Program-made: the position numbers and the translations under genes
Notes under the pieces: model-generated
Told to the model about the DNA's origin: nothing
What the model saw: only the letters and a program-made list of their open reading frames with translations
Database searches by the model: none
Source of the DNA: Nitrospirota bacterium
GTDB lineage: Bacteria > Nitrospirota > Thermodesulfovibrionia > Thermodesulfovibrionales > JdFR-88
DNA: 50,231 bases
Direction of reading: 5' to 3'
Assembly: GCA_014874185.1 (NCBI GenBank)
Contig: JACWAF010000021.1
Location: forward strand, 1-50,231
Shown here: positions 25,338 through 34,343 of the stretch, in pieces
Position numbering within the stretch: position 1 is the stretch's first letter
Layout: every line of letters begins with the position of its first letter

Positions 25338-25761
25338 TTGCCTTCCTCCATCCTTCGTTTGCCAGGCGTTCCATGCGGCCCACGGCCCATCTCCTGAACT
25401 CCTGTACGTATTTCTGCCGGTCTGTGCGGCAGAGCGCCATAAGCCCTTCACGCTCCCGGACGGAGTCTTCCACGTCGCCCGGGTAGATGCCCTTCCACGT
25501 GCAATAGCCCTCGTCAAAGAGGAACTCCGGGGTCAGCCTAACGGCCGGAAGCTTGTTCGCGGCGAACCCGGCGATCTCCATGTCGTAGTCTATGACCCAG
25601 CCGTTATCGGCCAGCATCGTCTCCGCGTCAAGGGCGATCTCGCCGGAGCAGTTGGGGCAGTAGAGGCCCTTCACAATCTCCACGGGCATCAGTTCGTCTT
25701 TCAGGTTGAAACTTGCCGCGGCCCGCCCGCAACTGCAGATGATCTTATGGTCGACGCACAT
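25327..25761 (-). CDS. Conserved hypothetical Cys-rich protein of the stress operon
   Basis: A 144-residue protein from ATG 25761, with a GGAGG site 8 bases upstream. The N-terminal region has CSCGRAAASFNL and LYCPNCSGEI, probably one zinc-binding unit. The C-terminal half is helical and charged (EREGLMALCRTDRQKYVQEF). I do not recognise the family. It sits directly after the Fur-family regulator and shares its operon with SOD and rubrerythrin. Confidence 0.6.
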   Translation of the reverse strand: MCVDHKIICSCGRAAASFNLKDELMPVEIVKGLYCPNCSGEIALDAETMLADNGWVIDYDMEIAGFAANKLPAVRLTPEFLFDEGYCTWKGIYPGDVEDSVREREGLMALCRTDRQKYVQEFRRWAVGRMERLANEGWRKANER

Positions 25762-25766
25762 ATCGG

Positions 25767-26192
25767 CTACCTCCTTGCCCCGCTTCGGCGGGGCTTCTTG
25801 CACTCCGGGCAGAGCCCGTAAAACTCTATGTGATTGCCGGTTATCTCGTAGCCCATCCTTAAACCTTCCGGAACACTGAGGTCGTACTTAAATTCGATAT
25901 CGGCCACCCGCTTGCAGCTTGTGCAGATCAGGTGGTGGTGCGGCCTCGTGTCCGGGTCATAACGCTTCTTGGACGGGTCTATGGTCAGCTCCAGCAGGCA
26001 GCCCCTGTCTCGCAATGAGGCCAGGGTGTTATAGACCGTGGCCACGGAGATGGCCGGGAAGCGCTTTGAAACCGCCGCGTACACCTCCTCCGCCGAGGGG
26101 TGGCTGGTGTTGCCCTCCAGATAGTCCAGTATCGCCATCCTCTGCGGGGTGAGCTTAAGCCCGATCTCTTTGCATATCCTCGCCGCTTTCAT
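25767..26192 (-). CDS. perR: Fur-family transcriptional regulator (PerR-like)
   Basis: A 141-residue protein. The N-terminal winged helix has LKLTPQRMAILDYLE and AISVATVYNTLASLRDRG (recognition helix). The dimerisation domain has RPHHHLICTSCKRVAD and a second CPEC, giving the structural zinc site, plus a HIEFYGLC metal site. Leading a SOD/rubrerythrin operon favours PerR-like peroxide sensing over iron uptake control. It probably regulates itself through the operator-like dyad in its promoter. Confidence 0.88.
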   Translation of the reverse strand: MKAARICKEIGLKLTPQRMAILDYLEGNTSHPSAEEVYAAVSKRFPAISVATVYNTLASLRDRGCLLELTIDPSKKRYDPDTRPHHHLICTSCKRVADIEFKYDLSVPEGLRMGYEITGNHIEFYGLCPECKKPRRSGARR

Positions 26193-26201
26193 CTTGGAAT
26201 C

Positions 26202-26230
26202 ATTCTAAATTGATAATGGATATTTGTCAA
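26202..26230 (-). promoter_or_regulatory. Promoter and likely operator of the perR-sod-rbr operon
   Basis: On the minus strand TTGACA and TAGAAT are separated by 17 bp, a near-ideal sigma-70 promoter. An imperfect dyad TTGATAA-N7-TTGTCAA (26210-26230, plus strand) overlaps the -35 and spacer, where a Fur/PerR repressor would bind. Confidence 0.65.
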
Positions 26231-26282
26231 GAATTATTTTAAATGAATTTGGGGGAGTAAAAAACCCGGCCTCAATTTAGGT

Positions 26283-26288
26283 TATAAT
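26283..26288 (+). promoter_or_regulatory. -10 element placed for a leaderless transcript
   Basis: TATAAT ends 5 bases before the ATG at 26294, so transcription would start at or beside the start codon. No Shine-Dalgarno sequence precedes that ATG. Confidence 0.5.
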
Positions 26289-26293
26289 TTCCG

Positions 26294-27403
26294 ATGCATG
26301 AAATCATTGAAGTCTCCTCCAGGAAAGACCTCGCCGGCTTTATTGAATTCCCGCTCGCGCTCTACAGGGGCGACCCGTTCTACGCCCCCATGCCCGTCTT
26401 CGAGCAGAAGAAGATATTCTCGCCCAAAAACCCCTTCTACCATGATGCCGATGTAAAGCTCTTTCTTTTAAAAGAGAACGGAAAGATAAAGGGGCGCATT
26501 GCTTCCATAGTGAACAGGAGGCATCTTGCCGCGCACGCGGACGGGGCGGGGTTCTTCGGCTTTTATGAATCGGTGGACGGCCCGGATATTGCCCGTGCGC
26601 TCCTTGACAGGGTTGCCGTGGAGCTTGGAAAAGCGGGCCTGAAACTGATGCGCGGGCCGATGAACTTCTCCACCAACGAGGAGTGCGGGTTTCTAGTAGA
26701 GGGGTTCGATACGCCCCCCATGCTCATGATGCCCCACAACCCGCCCTATTACGCGGAGTTGATGGAGGCGTGCGGGATGAGGAAATCGAAAGACCTTTTC
26801 GCGTTCATCCACCAGATACAGGAGAGGCTTCCCGAGAAGGTCCTGAGGGTGGCGCAGATTGCCGAAAGAAAAGGCATAACCGTGCGGCCTATAAATATGA
26901 AGAGGCTCCGCGCCGAGCTTCAGGCGTTCAAGGACATATACAACTCCGCATGGAAGGACAACTGGGGCTTCATCCCCATCACGGACGAAGAGCTGGACGA
27001 TATGGCAAAAAGGCTCAAGGACATCCTTGTGCCGGAGCTGGCCCTCATAGCCGAAAAAGACGGCGCCCCGGTGGGGTTCTTCGGGCTGATACCGGATTTC
27101 AACCAGGTGCTTAGAAGGATGAAGGGCAGGATGGGGCCTGTTGAGATCGTAAAGGCCCTGTATTATTCCCGCAAGGTTGACGGCCTGAGGATGATGCTCT
27201 TTGGCATCAAGGAGGACTGGAGGCTGAAAGGAGTCGACGCACTCCTCATAAGAGAGGCCTTCGCCTACCTCGACCGGGTAAAAAAATATAAGCAGGCGGA
27301 GTTCTCCTGGATACTGGAGGACAATCTGCCGGTGATAAGGCTTACGGAGCTGATGGGGAGCAGGCTTTACAAGAAGATGCGCATATACGAGAAGGAAATT
27401 TAG
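26294..27403 (+). CDS. GNAT-fold acyltransferase-like protein (YghO-like)
   Basis: A 369-residue conserved protein. It opens with IIEVSSRKDLAGFIEFPLAL and LYRGDPFYAPMPVFEQKK, a pattern of a widespread family annotated as GNAT-like (similar to E. coli YghO). The centre has a characteristic RGPMNFSTNEECGFLVEGFD. A GNAT-like region is near residues 180-365 (ELALIAEKDGAPVGFFGLIP). No substrate is known. It seems to be a monocistronic, possibly leaderless gene, convergent with the ketoacyl synthase one base apart. Confidence 0.7.
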   Translation: MHEIIEVSSRKDLAGFIEFPLALYRGDPFYAPMPVFEQKKIFSPKNPFYHDADVKLFLLKENGKIKGRIASIVNRRHLAAHADGAGFFGFYESVDGPDIARALLDRVAVELGKAGLKLMRGPMNFSTNEECGFLVEGFDTPPMLMMPHNPPYYAELMEACGMRKSKDLFAFIHQIQERLPEKVLRVAQIAERKGITVRPINMKRLRAELQAFKDIYNSAWKDNWGFIPITDEELDDMAKRLKDILVPELALIAEKDGAPVGFFGLIPDFNQVLRRMKGRMGPVEIVKALYYSRKVDGLRMMLFGIKEDWRLKGVDALLIREAFAYLDRVKKYKQAEFSWILEDNLPVIRLTELMGSRLYKKMRIYEKEI

Positions 27404-27404
27404 T

Positions 27405-28586
27405 TCATTCCAGTTTCTTTAAAACCAGGCTTATATTGAACCCGCCAAAGCCGAAGGAATTCACCAGGGCGGCATTGAATTGCCCGGTCTTTCCCTTTTT
27501 AAACAGGCTGAGGCCCGAGTCGTTCTCATTCAGGTGGGGATAAGGCGGTATCATCCCCTCTTCCATGCACATAAGCGCAACCGCCGCCTCGAACGGCCCC
27601 GATGCGGAGAGCATATGCCCCGTGAGCGATTTGACCGCTATTACCGGGACCTCCGCGCCCTCCCCAAAAACGGCCTTTATGGCCTGCGCCTCCGTCCGGT
27701 CTCCTGTTAGGGTGGAAGAGGCATGAGCTGAGACGATACCTGTTTCATCCCGCGTCAGTTTTGCGCTGTTCAGGGCCATCCTCATCGCGCTGACCTCGCC
27801 CTCAAAGGACGGCCTTGCCTCGCAGGCGGAAAAGAGCGCGTTGCCAAACCCCGCCACTTCGCCGTAGATCCTGGCCCCTCGCTTCCTGGCCGCCTCAAAC
27901 TCCTCAAGGACCAGGACGCAAGCCCCCTCCGAGAGCACGAAGCCGTCCCTTTCGGCGTCGAAGGGCCTGCTTGCCTCAGGGGAATCGCCTTTGGTCAGCG
28001 CGCCCATCCTGCCATATCCCTCTACGCATGTTCGCGCTAACGGGGCCTCCGCGCCGCCGCAGAGGGCGAATTCCCCGAAGCCCTCCTTTATAAGCCTGAA
28101 GCCTTCGGCCACGGCCATCAGTCCGGAGGCGCAAGCGTTTGAAATTCCCATCCCATACCCTTTTATCCCGAATTTTCCGGCGACGAACGAAGCGGCCGCC
28201 CCGGCCATGGAAGCGGGCATGGAATACGGTGAGATTTTCCTTGAGAGGACGGCCTTTTCAAGCGTTGTCACTCCGCCCCTGCTTGTGCCTATTACAACAG
28301 CCCCTCCTCTCCAGGGGGAGAGCCCGGCATCTGCCAGGGCCATGCCGGCCGCGGCCGCGGCATATTGCGCGAAAGGGTCCTGCCGGAGCGTCTCTTTTTT
28401 TGAGAGGAACACCAGCGGATCGAAATTCTCAATCTCTCCGGCCATTTTCCATTCAAGGCCGGAAGCGTCAGGCCGGGTCAGTTGCGAGACCCCGCTTTCA
28501 CCCCGCTTTGCCCGCCCCCAGGCGGAGAAGAATTCGTTGGCCAAAGGGGTCACCGCCCCTATGCCGGTCACTGCTGTCCTTCTCAT
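27405..28586 (-). CDS. Beta-ketoacyl-ACP synthase (FabF/KAS II-type)
   Basis: A 393-residue condensing enzyme from ATG 28586 (MRRTAVTGIGAVTPL); longer starts lack family support. The catalytic cysteine lies in ISNACASGLMAV, one histidine in SAHASSTLTGDR and the lysine plus second histidine in VKSLTGHMLSASG. The usual AHGTST is AHASST. It condenses acyl groups with malonyl-ACP. No acyl carrier protein or other fab gene is adjacent, so it may be an accessory synthase. Confidence 0.88.
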   Translation of the reverse strand: MRRTAVTGIGAVTPLANEFFSAWGRAKRGESGVSQLTRPDASGLEWKMAGEIENFDPLVFLSKKETLRQDPFAQYAAAAAGMALADAGLSPWRGGAVVIGTSRGGVTTLEKAVLSRKISPYSMPASMAGAAASFVAGKFGIKGYGMGISNACASGLMAVAEGFRLIKEGFGEFALCGGAEAPLARTCVEGYGRMGALTKGDSPEASRPFDAERDGFVLSEGACVLVLEEFEAARKRGARIYGEVAGFGNALFSACEARPSFEGEVSAMRMALNSAKLTRDETGIVSAHASSTLTGDRTEAQAIKAVFGEGAEVPVIAVKSLTGHMLSASGPFEAAVALMCMEEGMIPPYPHLNENDSGLSLFKKGKTGQFNAALVNSFGFGGFNISLVLKKLE

Positions 28587-28688
28587 CGTAAACCATTCTA
28601 ACACAACGGGTTTACCAATCAGATTCAAAAAATCCCTTTATAAGGCGGCGCCGCGAGTATATAATTTTTCCAGAAAGGAGGAGCGGAT

Positions 28689-28985
28689 ATGCTCTCAATG
28701 AATATAAGGCAGATTGCCGAAGCCGTTAAAGACAGAAAAAATGCCGACCGGGAATTTCTGAGGTTCGCCATAATAGCCGAACTGGACGCGGTGAACCTAT
28801 ATGAGCAGATCGCGCAGCTTACCCAGAACCAGGACCTGAAAAAAGTCATGCTGGACGTCGCCAAAGAGGAAAAGACCCATGTAGGCGAGTTCCAGGCCAT
28901 GCTCCTTGGTATGGACGAGGAGCAGACGCAGGAGCTGGAGCACGGCCAGTCCGAAGTGGAAGAGCTGACCAGCAAACCGGTTTAA
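28689..28985 (+). CDS. Small ferritin-like di-iron protein (encapsulin-cargo type)
   Basis: A 98-residue protein from ATG 28689, 7 bases after AGGAGG. A two-helix half-ferritin domain reads FAIIAELDAVNLYEQIAQLT and AKEEKTHVGEFQAML, giving E...E and EXXH iron ligands. A Glu-rich C-terminus follows (EEQTQELEHGQSEVEEL). Such half-ferritins dimerise to build the di-iron site and resemble the encapsulated-ferritin domain found fused to or beside encapsulin shells. No encapsulin is in the window and no clear cargo-targeting tail is seen. Confidence 0.8.
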   Translation: MLSMNIRQIAEAVKDRKNADREFLRFAIIAELDAVNLYEQIAQLTQNQDLKKVMLDVAKEEKTHVGEFQAMLLGMDEEQTQELEHGQSEVEELTSKPV

Positions 28986-29056
28986 TTTTTTTCTTGGAGC
29001 ATGGAGGGTTTGCCCTTATACAAGAAAAAGACGCCTGAATTGATCTTTTGGGGGTC

Positions 29057-29078
29057 GTGGGGGGGCGCAGCCCCCCAC
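29057..29078 (+). terminator. Strong GC hairpin between ferritin-like gene and smc
   Basis: GTGGGGGG-gcgcag-CCCCCCAC forms an 8-bp stem. No T-run follows directly, so it may be a weak terminator or one of the dispersed hairpins seen elsewhere (33799-33816). Confidence 0.5.
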
Positions 29079-29218
29079 ACATCCAAGGGGCGGCGGGCGG
29101 GATTAGATAAAAAAAGTTTTTAAGACTTTTCCTCTTTAATTTCAACCACTTTTACCCGCCTTGTTTTTCCCTCCGCCCCGAAGTTATACTATCCAGACCT
29201 TTCCAGTTGGGGGACCGG

Positions 29219-32200
29219 ATGCGCGTAGAGAAGATAGAGCTCACAGGGTTCAAATCCTTCGCCGAAAAGACCGTCTTTGAGCTGCACAGGGGCATAACCT
29301 GCATCGTTGGCCCCAACGGGTGCGGCAAGAGCAACGTGGTGGATTCCTTCAAGTGGGTCCTTGGGGAGCAGAGCGCCAAAAGTCTTCGCGGAGACAAGAT
29401 GATGGAGGTCGTCTTCGACGGCTCGCAGGCAAAAAAGCCCCGCGGCATGGCAGAGGTCTGCATGCATGTTTCGGGCCTCAACGGCGAAAAGCCCGATGCC
29501 GTCGTAAGCCGCCGTCTTTACCGCTCGGGCGAGAGCGAATACTCTATAAACCGCAATTCCTGCCGCCTGAAGGACGTCAAGGACCTCTTCCTGGATACCG
29601 GGCTGGAACTGAAGAGCTATTCCATATTCGAGCAGGACAACATCTCGCGGATTATAAACTCAAAGCCCGAAGAGCGCCGCTTCCTGATAGAGGAAGTTGC
29701 GGGAGTGGTCAAATACAAGGTGCGCCGGGCGGAGGCGGAGAACAGGCTTGTCTCCTCGCGCCAGAACCTCCAGAGGCTGAACGACATAATAGGCGAGGTG
29801 AAAAGGCAGATAAACAGCCTGGACAGGCAGGCCAAGAAGGCCGAGCGCTATAAAAAGCTCCTTGAAGAGCTGCGCATCCTGGAACTGAAACAGGCCAGGA
29901 AATTGTTTCTGGACCTGAGCCGTGAGGCTTCCGGGGCCGAGGAGTCCGTCCTGGCCCTCAAGGAGCGGAACGCCGCGGAGAGGGCCGGCCTCTCGGAGCT
30001 TGAAAACGACTATTCTCAAAGAAGGCTGGTCATGGCCGAAAGGGAGAAGGCCGTTTCCGTCCTTCAGGAAGAACTGCAGGCCCTTGAGCGCGAGATAGCG
30101 GGCAGGGAGCGCGAGCTGGCCGTGCTGGATACCGAGAAAGAGGGCCTGAAAGAGAACCTCATACGCCTGGAATACGATCAAAAAGAACTCGAAACGAAGA
30201 TCGCGGACTCCGACCGGAAGACAGCGGAAATTGAAACGGAAAAGGGCAGCCTCTCCGGCACTATCGCCAGGCTTGAGGACTCGCTCTCTGAAAAAGGCAG
30301 CGGTCTGAGCGGAATAAAGGGAGAGATGGAAGAGCTTGAAAGCCGGCTTGAGGAGGCCAGAAAGAACCTCTTCCGCAGCACGGGGGAGCTTGGCACCCTG
30401 ACTGGCGAGGTGTCCAAAGGCGAGCTTACGCTTCAGGGGCTTAAAAGAAAAGGCGAATCGCTCTCGGCGGAGATGAAGAATGAGGAAAACGAGCTTCTTG
30501 AAAAGGAAGAAAGGCTGCGCTCACTTCAGGCCGCAGCGATAGAGAAGAGAAACGAGTCCCTGTTCATAAAAGACGAAAAAGAAGCGCTTTCCGCCGAGCT
30601 TGTTTCCATAAAGGCCAAAGCGGACTCCGCCCGCACAAAAATAAACGAAGCCAGGGAGGCCCTTGCCTCGCTTGGCTCCAGGGCCGATTCCATAAGGGAG
30701 CTTTTATTGGACCCGGCCACCAGGGAAGTATTGCTTTCCGGCGCGGGCAGGATCGATGGGACCAGCCTCTCAGACGTTATAGAGACCGCCCCCGAGTACG
30801 AGAAGGCCGTGGAGGCCGCACTCAAGGAACTGGCATCCGCTTTCATCGTGGATGACGAAGAAGCCGCGCTCAAAAGCCTTGAGGCCATTAAGAACAAGCC
30901 CATCGGGCGGACGGCCTTCATACCGGGGGACATCGCTTGCGAGGTTTCAGAAAAGCCGCTCCCGGCGGGCGCGATCGGCCGGGCATCCGACCTGGTAAAG
31001 GCCGGCGCGCAGTACGACCGGCTTGTAAGGGCCCTCCTCTCGGATGTAATCATAGTGAAAGACCTGAACGGAAGCGCCTCGGCAAACGGGTTTACTCTTG
31101 TAAGTCTTTCCGGAGAAGTACGGGACCGCAAAGGGGCTTATACGGGCGGGCAGAACAGGGGCCTGCTGGAGAAAAAGAGGGAACTGCGCGGGCTGGAAAA
31201 AGAGATAAAGGCCGTCCGGGCGCAGCTTGAGGCAAGCGAGAAGGAACTGGAGCGGCAGACGGCGCAGATTGCCGAAAAGGAACAGGGCATGAAAAATGCC
31301 GAACTGCGCATGCACGAACTGGAAAAGGAATCCTCCCTTATTGGCCAGAGCGTAAAAAACACATCGGACGAGATAGAGAGGATAAGGAAGAAGTCGGCCT
31401 ACCTGCGGCTTGAGGAAGAGGAGCTGAAAAGGGAATTCGTCCGGGTTGAGGCGGCATTGAAAGAAAAGATGGACGAAAAGAGCGCCGCCCTGCTGAAAAA
31501 GTCCCATGTGGAAGAGAGGATCAATCAAGTCCAGGCGGAGCTTGCAGCCAAAAAGGAGGTCTTCGAAAGGGAAAGGTCCGGGCTTGTGGAGGCCAGGATG
31601 GAGCTTGGCTCACTGAAGCAGGCCCTCGAAAACCTGAACAGGGAGGCGGTCTCCGTCCGGCAGGCAAAAGAAGAGGCCATAAGAAAACTGGCCAGGGCCG
31701 AAGAGGACGCGAAAAAGGGCGTCTTGTCCATAAAAGAGAAAGAAATACGGGCCGAAGAGACCACCTCCCTTTTAAGGGAGGTGGTCAAAAAGGCGGAGGC
31801 GGTAAAGGAGAACACGGCCGGAAAAAGAAGGGAGCTGGCCGAGCTTTCAGAGGCGCTAGCCGGGACGGAAGACCGGATCAAGTCCCTGAGAGGGCAGATA
31901 GACACGCTGGGGCGCGGGATAGCCGAAGGGGAGATAAGGCTTACCGAGTGCAGTGTCCGCCTCCAGAACCTTGCGGAAAACGTGCAGACCACCTACTCCG
32001 TGGAGATCGCGAATTACGAAGCCGAAGGGCCCCTGGAAGGGGAGCCCGAACGGATTGCCGAACTCAAAGGGAAGCTTGCCGATCTTGGCCCGGTGAGCCT
32101 CGGCACGATAGAGGAATACGAGGAGCTGAAAACCAGGCACGAGTTCCTCCTTACCCAGAAGGAGGATCTGGAGAAGTCCGTTGCCGAACTGGAAGAGGCG

Positions 32201-32695
32201 ATAAAGAAGATAAACTATACCACAAGGAAGATGCTCCGGGACGCCTATGACGGCCTGAACCAAAAATTCGGGGAGATATTTGTCGAGTTCTTCGGGGGCG
32301 GCAGGGCCGAACTCCGCCTTACGGACGAGAGCAACATCCTTGAGACGGGAATAGAGATTGTGGCGCAGCCGCCTGGCAAGAAGCTCCAGAATATTCATCT
32401 GCTCTCCGGCGGGGAGAAATCCTTGACCGCGCTCTCGCTTCTGTTCTCCAGTTTCCTTATAAAGCCAACCCCACTCTGCGTCCTGGACGAGGCGGACGCG
32501 GCGCTTGATGAATACAATACTCAGAAATTCGCCCAGATGCTCCGCTCCCTCGCCGGCGCCACGCAGTTCATAGTCATAACCCACAACCGGATAACCATGG
32601 AGGCGGCGGATTATATTTACGGCATAACCATGCAGGAGCCGGGCGTCTCAAAGGCCATCTCCATGCGTTTCACGCCGGACGAAGCCGCGGCATAG
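29219..32695 (+). CDS. smc: Chromosome segregation ATPase SMC
   Basis: A 1158-residue protein from ATG 29219, after GGGGGA. Head motifs: Walker A GPNGCGKSNVVDSFKWVLGE, ABC signature LSGGEKSLTALSLLF and Walker B PLCVLDEADAALDE. Two long coiled coils surround a hinge near residues 500-660 (GAIGRASDLV, GFTLVSLSGEV). The domain order is complete. It compacts and segregates chromosomes with ScpAB, which are not here. A -10-like TATACT lies about 30 bases upstream of the start. Confidence 0.97.
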   Translation: MRVEKIELTGFKSFAEKTVFELHRGITCIVGPNGCGKSNVVDSFKWVLGEQSAKSLRGDKMMEVVFDGSQAKKPRGMAEVCMHVSGLNGEKPDAVVSRRLYRSGESEYSINRNSCRLKDVKDLFLDTGLELKSYSIFEQDNISRIINSKPEERRFLIEEVAGVVKYKVRRAEAENRLVSSRQNLQRLNDIIGEVKRQINSLDRQAKKAERYKKLLEELRILELKQARKLFLDLSREASGAEESVLALKERNAAERAGLSELENDYSQRRLVMAEREKAVSVLQEELQALEREIAGRERELAVLDTEKEGLKENLIRLEYDQKELETKIADSDRKTAEIETEKGSLSGTIARLEDSLSEKGSGLSGIKGEMEELESRLEEARKNLFRSTGELGTLTGEVSKGELTLQGLKRKGESLSAEMKNEENELLEKEERLRSLQAAAIEKRNESLFIKDEKEALSAELVSIKAKADSARTKINEAREALASLGSRADSIRELLLDPATREVLLSGAGRIDGTSLSDVIETAPEYEKAVEAALKELASAFIVDDEEAALKSLEAIKNKPIGRTAFIPGDIACEVSEKPLPAGAIGRASDLVKAGAQYDRLVRALLSDVIIVKDLNGSASANGFTLVSLSGEVRDRKGAYTGGQNRGLLEKKRELRGLEKEIKAVRAQLEASEKELERQTAQIAEKEQGMKNAELRMHELEKESSLIGQSVKNTSDEIERIRKKSAYLRLEEEELKREFVRVEAALKEKMDEKSAALLKKSHVEERINQVQAELAAKKEVFERERSGLVEARMELGSLKQALENLNREAVSVRQAKEEAIRKLARAEEDAKKGVLSIKEKEIRAEETTSLLREVVKKAEAVKENTAGKRRELAELSEALAGTEDRIKSLRGQIDTLGRGIAEGEIRLTECSVRLQNLAENVQTTYSVEIANYEAEGPLEGEPERIAELKGKLADLGPVSLGTIEEYEELKTRHEFLLTQKEDLEKSVAELEEAIKKINYTTRKMLRDAYDGLNQKFGEIFVEFFGGGRAELRLTDESNILETGIEIVAQPPGKKLQNIHLLSGGEKSLTALSLLFSSFLIKPTPLCVLDEADAALDEYNTQKFAQMLRSLAGATQFIVITHNRITMEAADYIYGITMQEPGVSKAISMRFTPDEAAA

Positions 32696-33745
32696 ATGAG
32701 CATCCGCCAGCAGACCGAGGAGATAGAGCGAAAGACCTTGCACCCCAGGGCGTGCCTCAGCGCCAAAACCAGGGGCAGAGAGCGCACAGAAAAAGAGGGC
32801 GAGATAAGGACCGCCTTCCAGCGCGACCGCGACCGGGTGATACACTCGAAGGCCTTCCGCCGCCTGAAGCACAAGACACAGGTCTTTCTGGCCCCCAAAG
32901 GGGACCACTACCGCACGCGCCTCACCCATGTCCTTGAGGTAAGCCAGATAGCCCGCACCATAGCCAGGGCGCTCAGATTGAACGAGGACCTGACCGAGGC
33001 CGTCGCCCTTGCGCACGACCTGGGGCATACGCCATTCGGCCACGCCGGAGAGGCGGTCCTGAGGGAGATCCACCCCGGAGGGTTCGAGCACTACGAGCAG
33101 AGCCTCAGGGTGGTGGATTTCCTGGAAAACGACGGAAGGGGCCTGAACCTCACCTTCGAGGTAAGGGACGGCATCATCAAGCACAGCAAAGGCAAAGGCA
33201 ATATACTGCCGAAGACCGAGGACGAGATGGCCGCAACACTCGAAGGCCAGGTGGTGAGGGTCTCCGATACGATAGCCTATCTGAACCACGACCTTGACGA
33301 TGCCCTCAGGGCGCAGGTCTTCAGAAAATCGGATATCCCGGCCGATGTCCTCAAAACGCTCGGAGACAATTATTCCTCCAGGATAGACTGCATGGTAAAA
33401 GACATGATCTATCAGACCATGAAAAAAGGAGTGGGCCCAGAAGGACTCCTGCACATGAGCGACGAAGTGCTTGCCGCCATGTACAGGCTGAGGGACTTCC
33501 TCTACGAGAGGGTCTACGAGAGCAGCGTGACGAAAGCGGAGTTCGTCAAGGCCAAGAAGATACTCTCGGACCTTTATGTTTACTATATGGACCACATAGA
33601 CGAGGTATTCAAGGACATCCCGGTGGAGAAGAAAAAGCCCAACCCGCACAGGGTGGTATGCGATTTCATCGCCGGGATGACGGACAGTTTCGCCCTGATG
33701 AGCTATGAAAAGCTCTTCCTCCCCGCGCAGTGGATGGTGTACTGA
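32696..33745 (+). CDS. dgt: dGTP triphosphohydrolase-like HD protein
   Basis: A 349-residue protein directly abutting smc. HD-domain motifs are [16 protein letters not shown], then [16 protein letters not shown], with the metal-binding aspartate in [16 protein letters not shown]. The N-terminal [11 protein letters not shown] and [20 protein letters not shown] are standard for bacterial dGTPase-like proteins. It hydrolyses dNTPs to nucleosides and triphosphate and is likely co-transcribed with smc. Confidence 0.93.
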   Translation: MSIRQQTEEIERKTLHPRACLSAKTRGRERTEKEGEIRTAFQRDRDRVIHSKAFRRLKHKTQVFLAPKGDHYRTRLTHVLEVSQIARTIARALRLNEDLTEAVALAHDLGHTPFGHAGEAVLREIHPGGFEHYEQSLRVVDFLENDGRGLNLTFEVRDGIIKHSKGKGNILPKTEDEMAATLEGQVVRVSDTIAYLNHDLDDALRAQVFRKSDIPADVLKTLGDNYSSRIDCMVKDMIYQTMKKGVGPEGLLHMSDEVLAAMYRLRDFLYERVYESSVTKAEFVKAKKILSDLYVYYMDHIDEVFKDIPVEKKKPNPHRVVCDFIAGMTDSFALMSYEKLFLPAQWMVY

Positions 33746-33798
33746 AACCGCCCTCCGGGCCTGGTGCCTTCATCTGGCGGTCATTTTTTCATGAGGGC

Positions 33799-33816
33799 AT
33801 GGGGGCTTGCCCCCAT
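33799..33816 (+). terminator. Hairpin after dgt
   Basis: ATGGGGG-cttg-CCCCCAT, 50 bp after the dgt stop. It may end the smc-dgt transcript, although there is no clear T-run. Confidence 0.45.
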
Positions 33817-33825
33817 ACAGTAGAC

Positions 33826-33924
33826 GTAGGTTGGGTAGAGTGAAACGAAACCCAACAAATCCGATAAATCTTATATCTACTTAAAATTGGAAGCGTTGGG
33901 TTTCGCTTTGCTCAACCACAACCT
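33826..33924. repeat. MITE-like inverted repeat (GTTGGGTTTCGC type)
   Basis: The left arm has GTAGGTTGGGTAGAGTGAAA and then CGAAACCCAAC; the right arm has GTTGGGTTTCGC, TTTGCTCAACC and ACAACC. The arms are complementary over about 25 bp with a 35-bp centre. The GGTTGGGT...ACGAAACCCAAC pattern is a common dispersed element in bacterial genomes and encodes nothing. Confidence 0.7.
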
Positions 33925-33940
33925 GCACATTATTAAGGGT

Positions 33941-34060
33941 CTCATAATTTGGACAGACATTTTGACCGGAAAATCTCCCCTCGCCCCTCTTTTCCAAAGA
34001 GGGGTAATTCCTCCCTTTGGCAAAGGCCCTTTGACAAACGGTAGGTCAGGAGGGATTTTA
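33941..34060 (+). repeat. 120-bp hairpin repeat, left inverted copy beside ruvCAB
   Basis: Contains ACAGACATTTTGACCGGAAA, paired CCCCTCTTT/AAAGAGGGG, CCTCCCTTTGGC and TTTGACAAACGGTAGGT. An opposite-strand copy lies at 36938-37056 with close to 90 percent identity by eye. The rest of 34061-34343 holds a REP-like palindrome (34109-34133, GATGCCGAATCAGGTTCGGCATGAC reduced to a 9-bp stem) and small hairpins, with no gene. Confidence 0.8.
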
Positions 34061-34343
34061 TAAATCAATGTTGTCATTATATTGAGACCATTAATATCTA
34101 TAAAGACAGATGCCGAATCAGGTTCGGCATGACGAATAAAAAATGGAATCGGCCCCTATGTTTCTTTTTCTAATTCTCACTTTAAAAAGGCTTTAATTCT
34201 CGCGGACTCGGAGCTGTAATCTTTTTTCGTGGGTATGGGCCCAAGGAGGCGACAGCCTCCGTATTTAAATTCAGCTTCCATTCAGATAAGGACCAAGGTG
34301 CCTTGCCCGCCGTTCTGATATTCGGGCGGGAATAGATAAAACA

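Noticed and set aside
32648-33649. Minus-strand 333-codon frame
   Set aside because: Antisense shadow of the dGTPase, which has all HD motifs.
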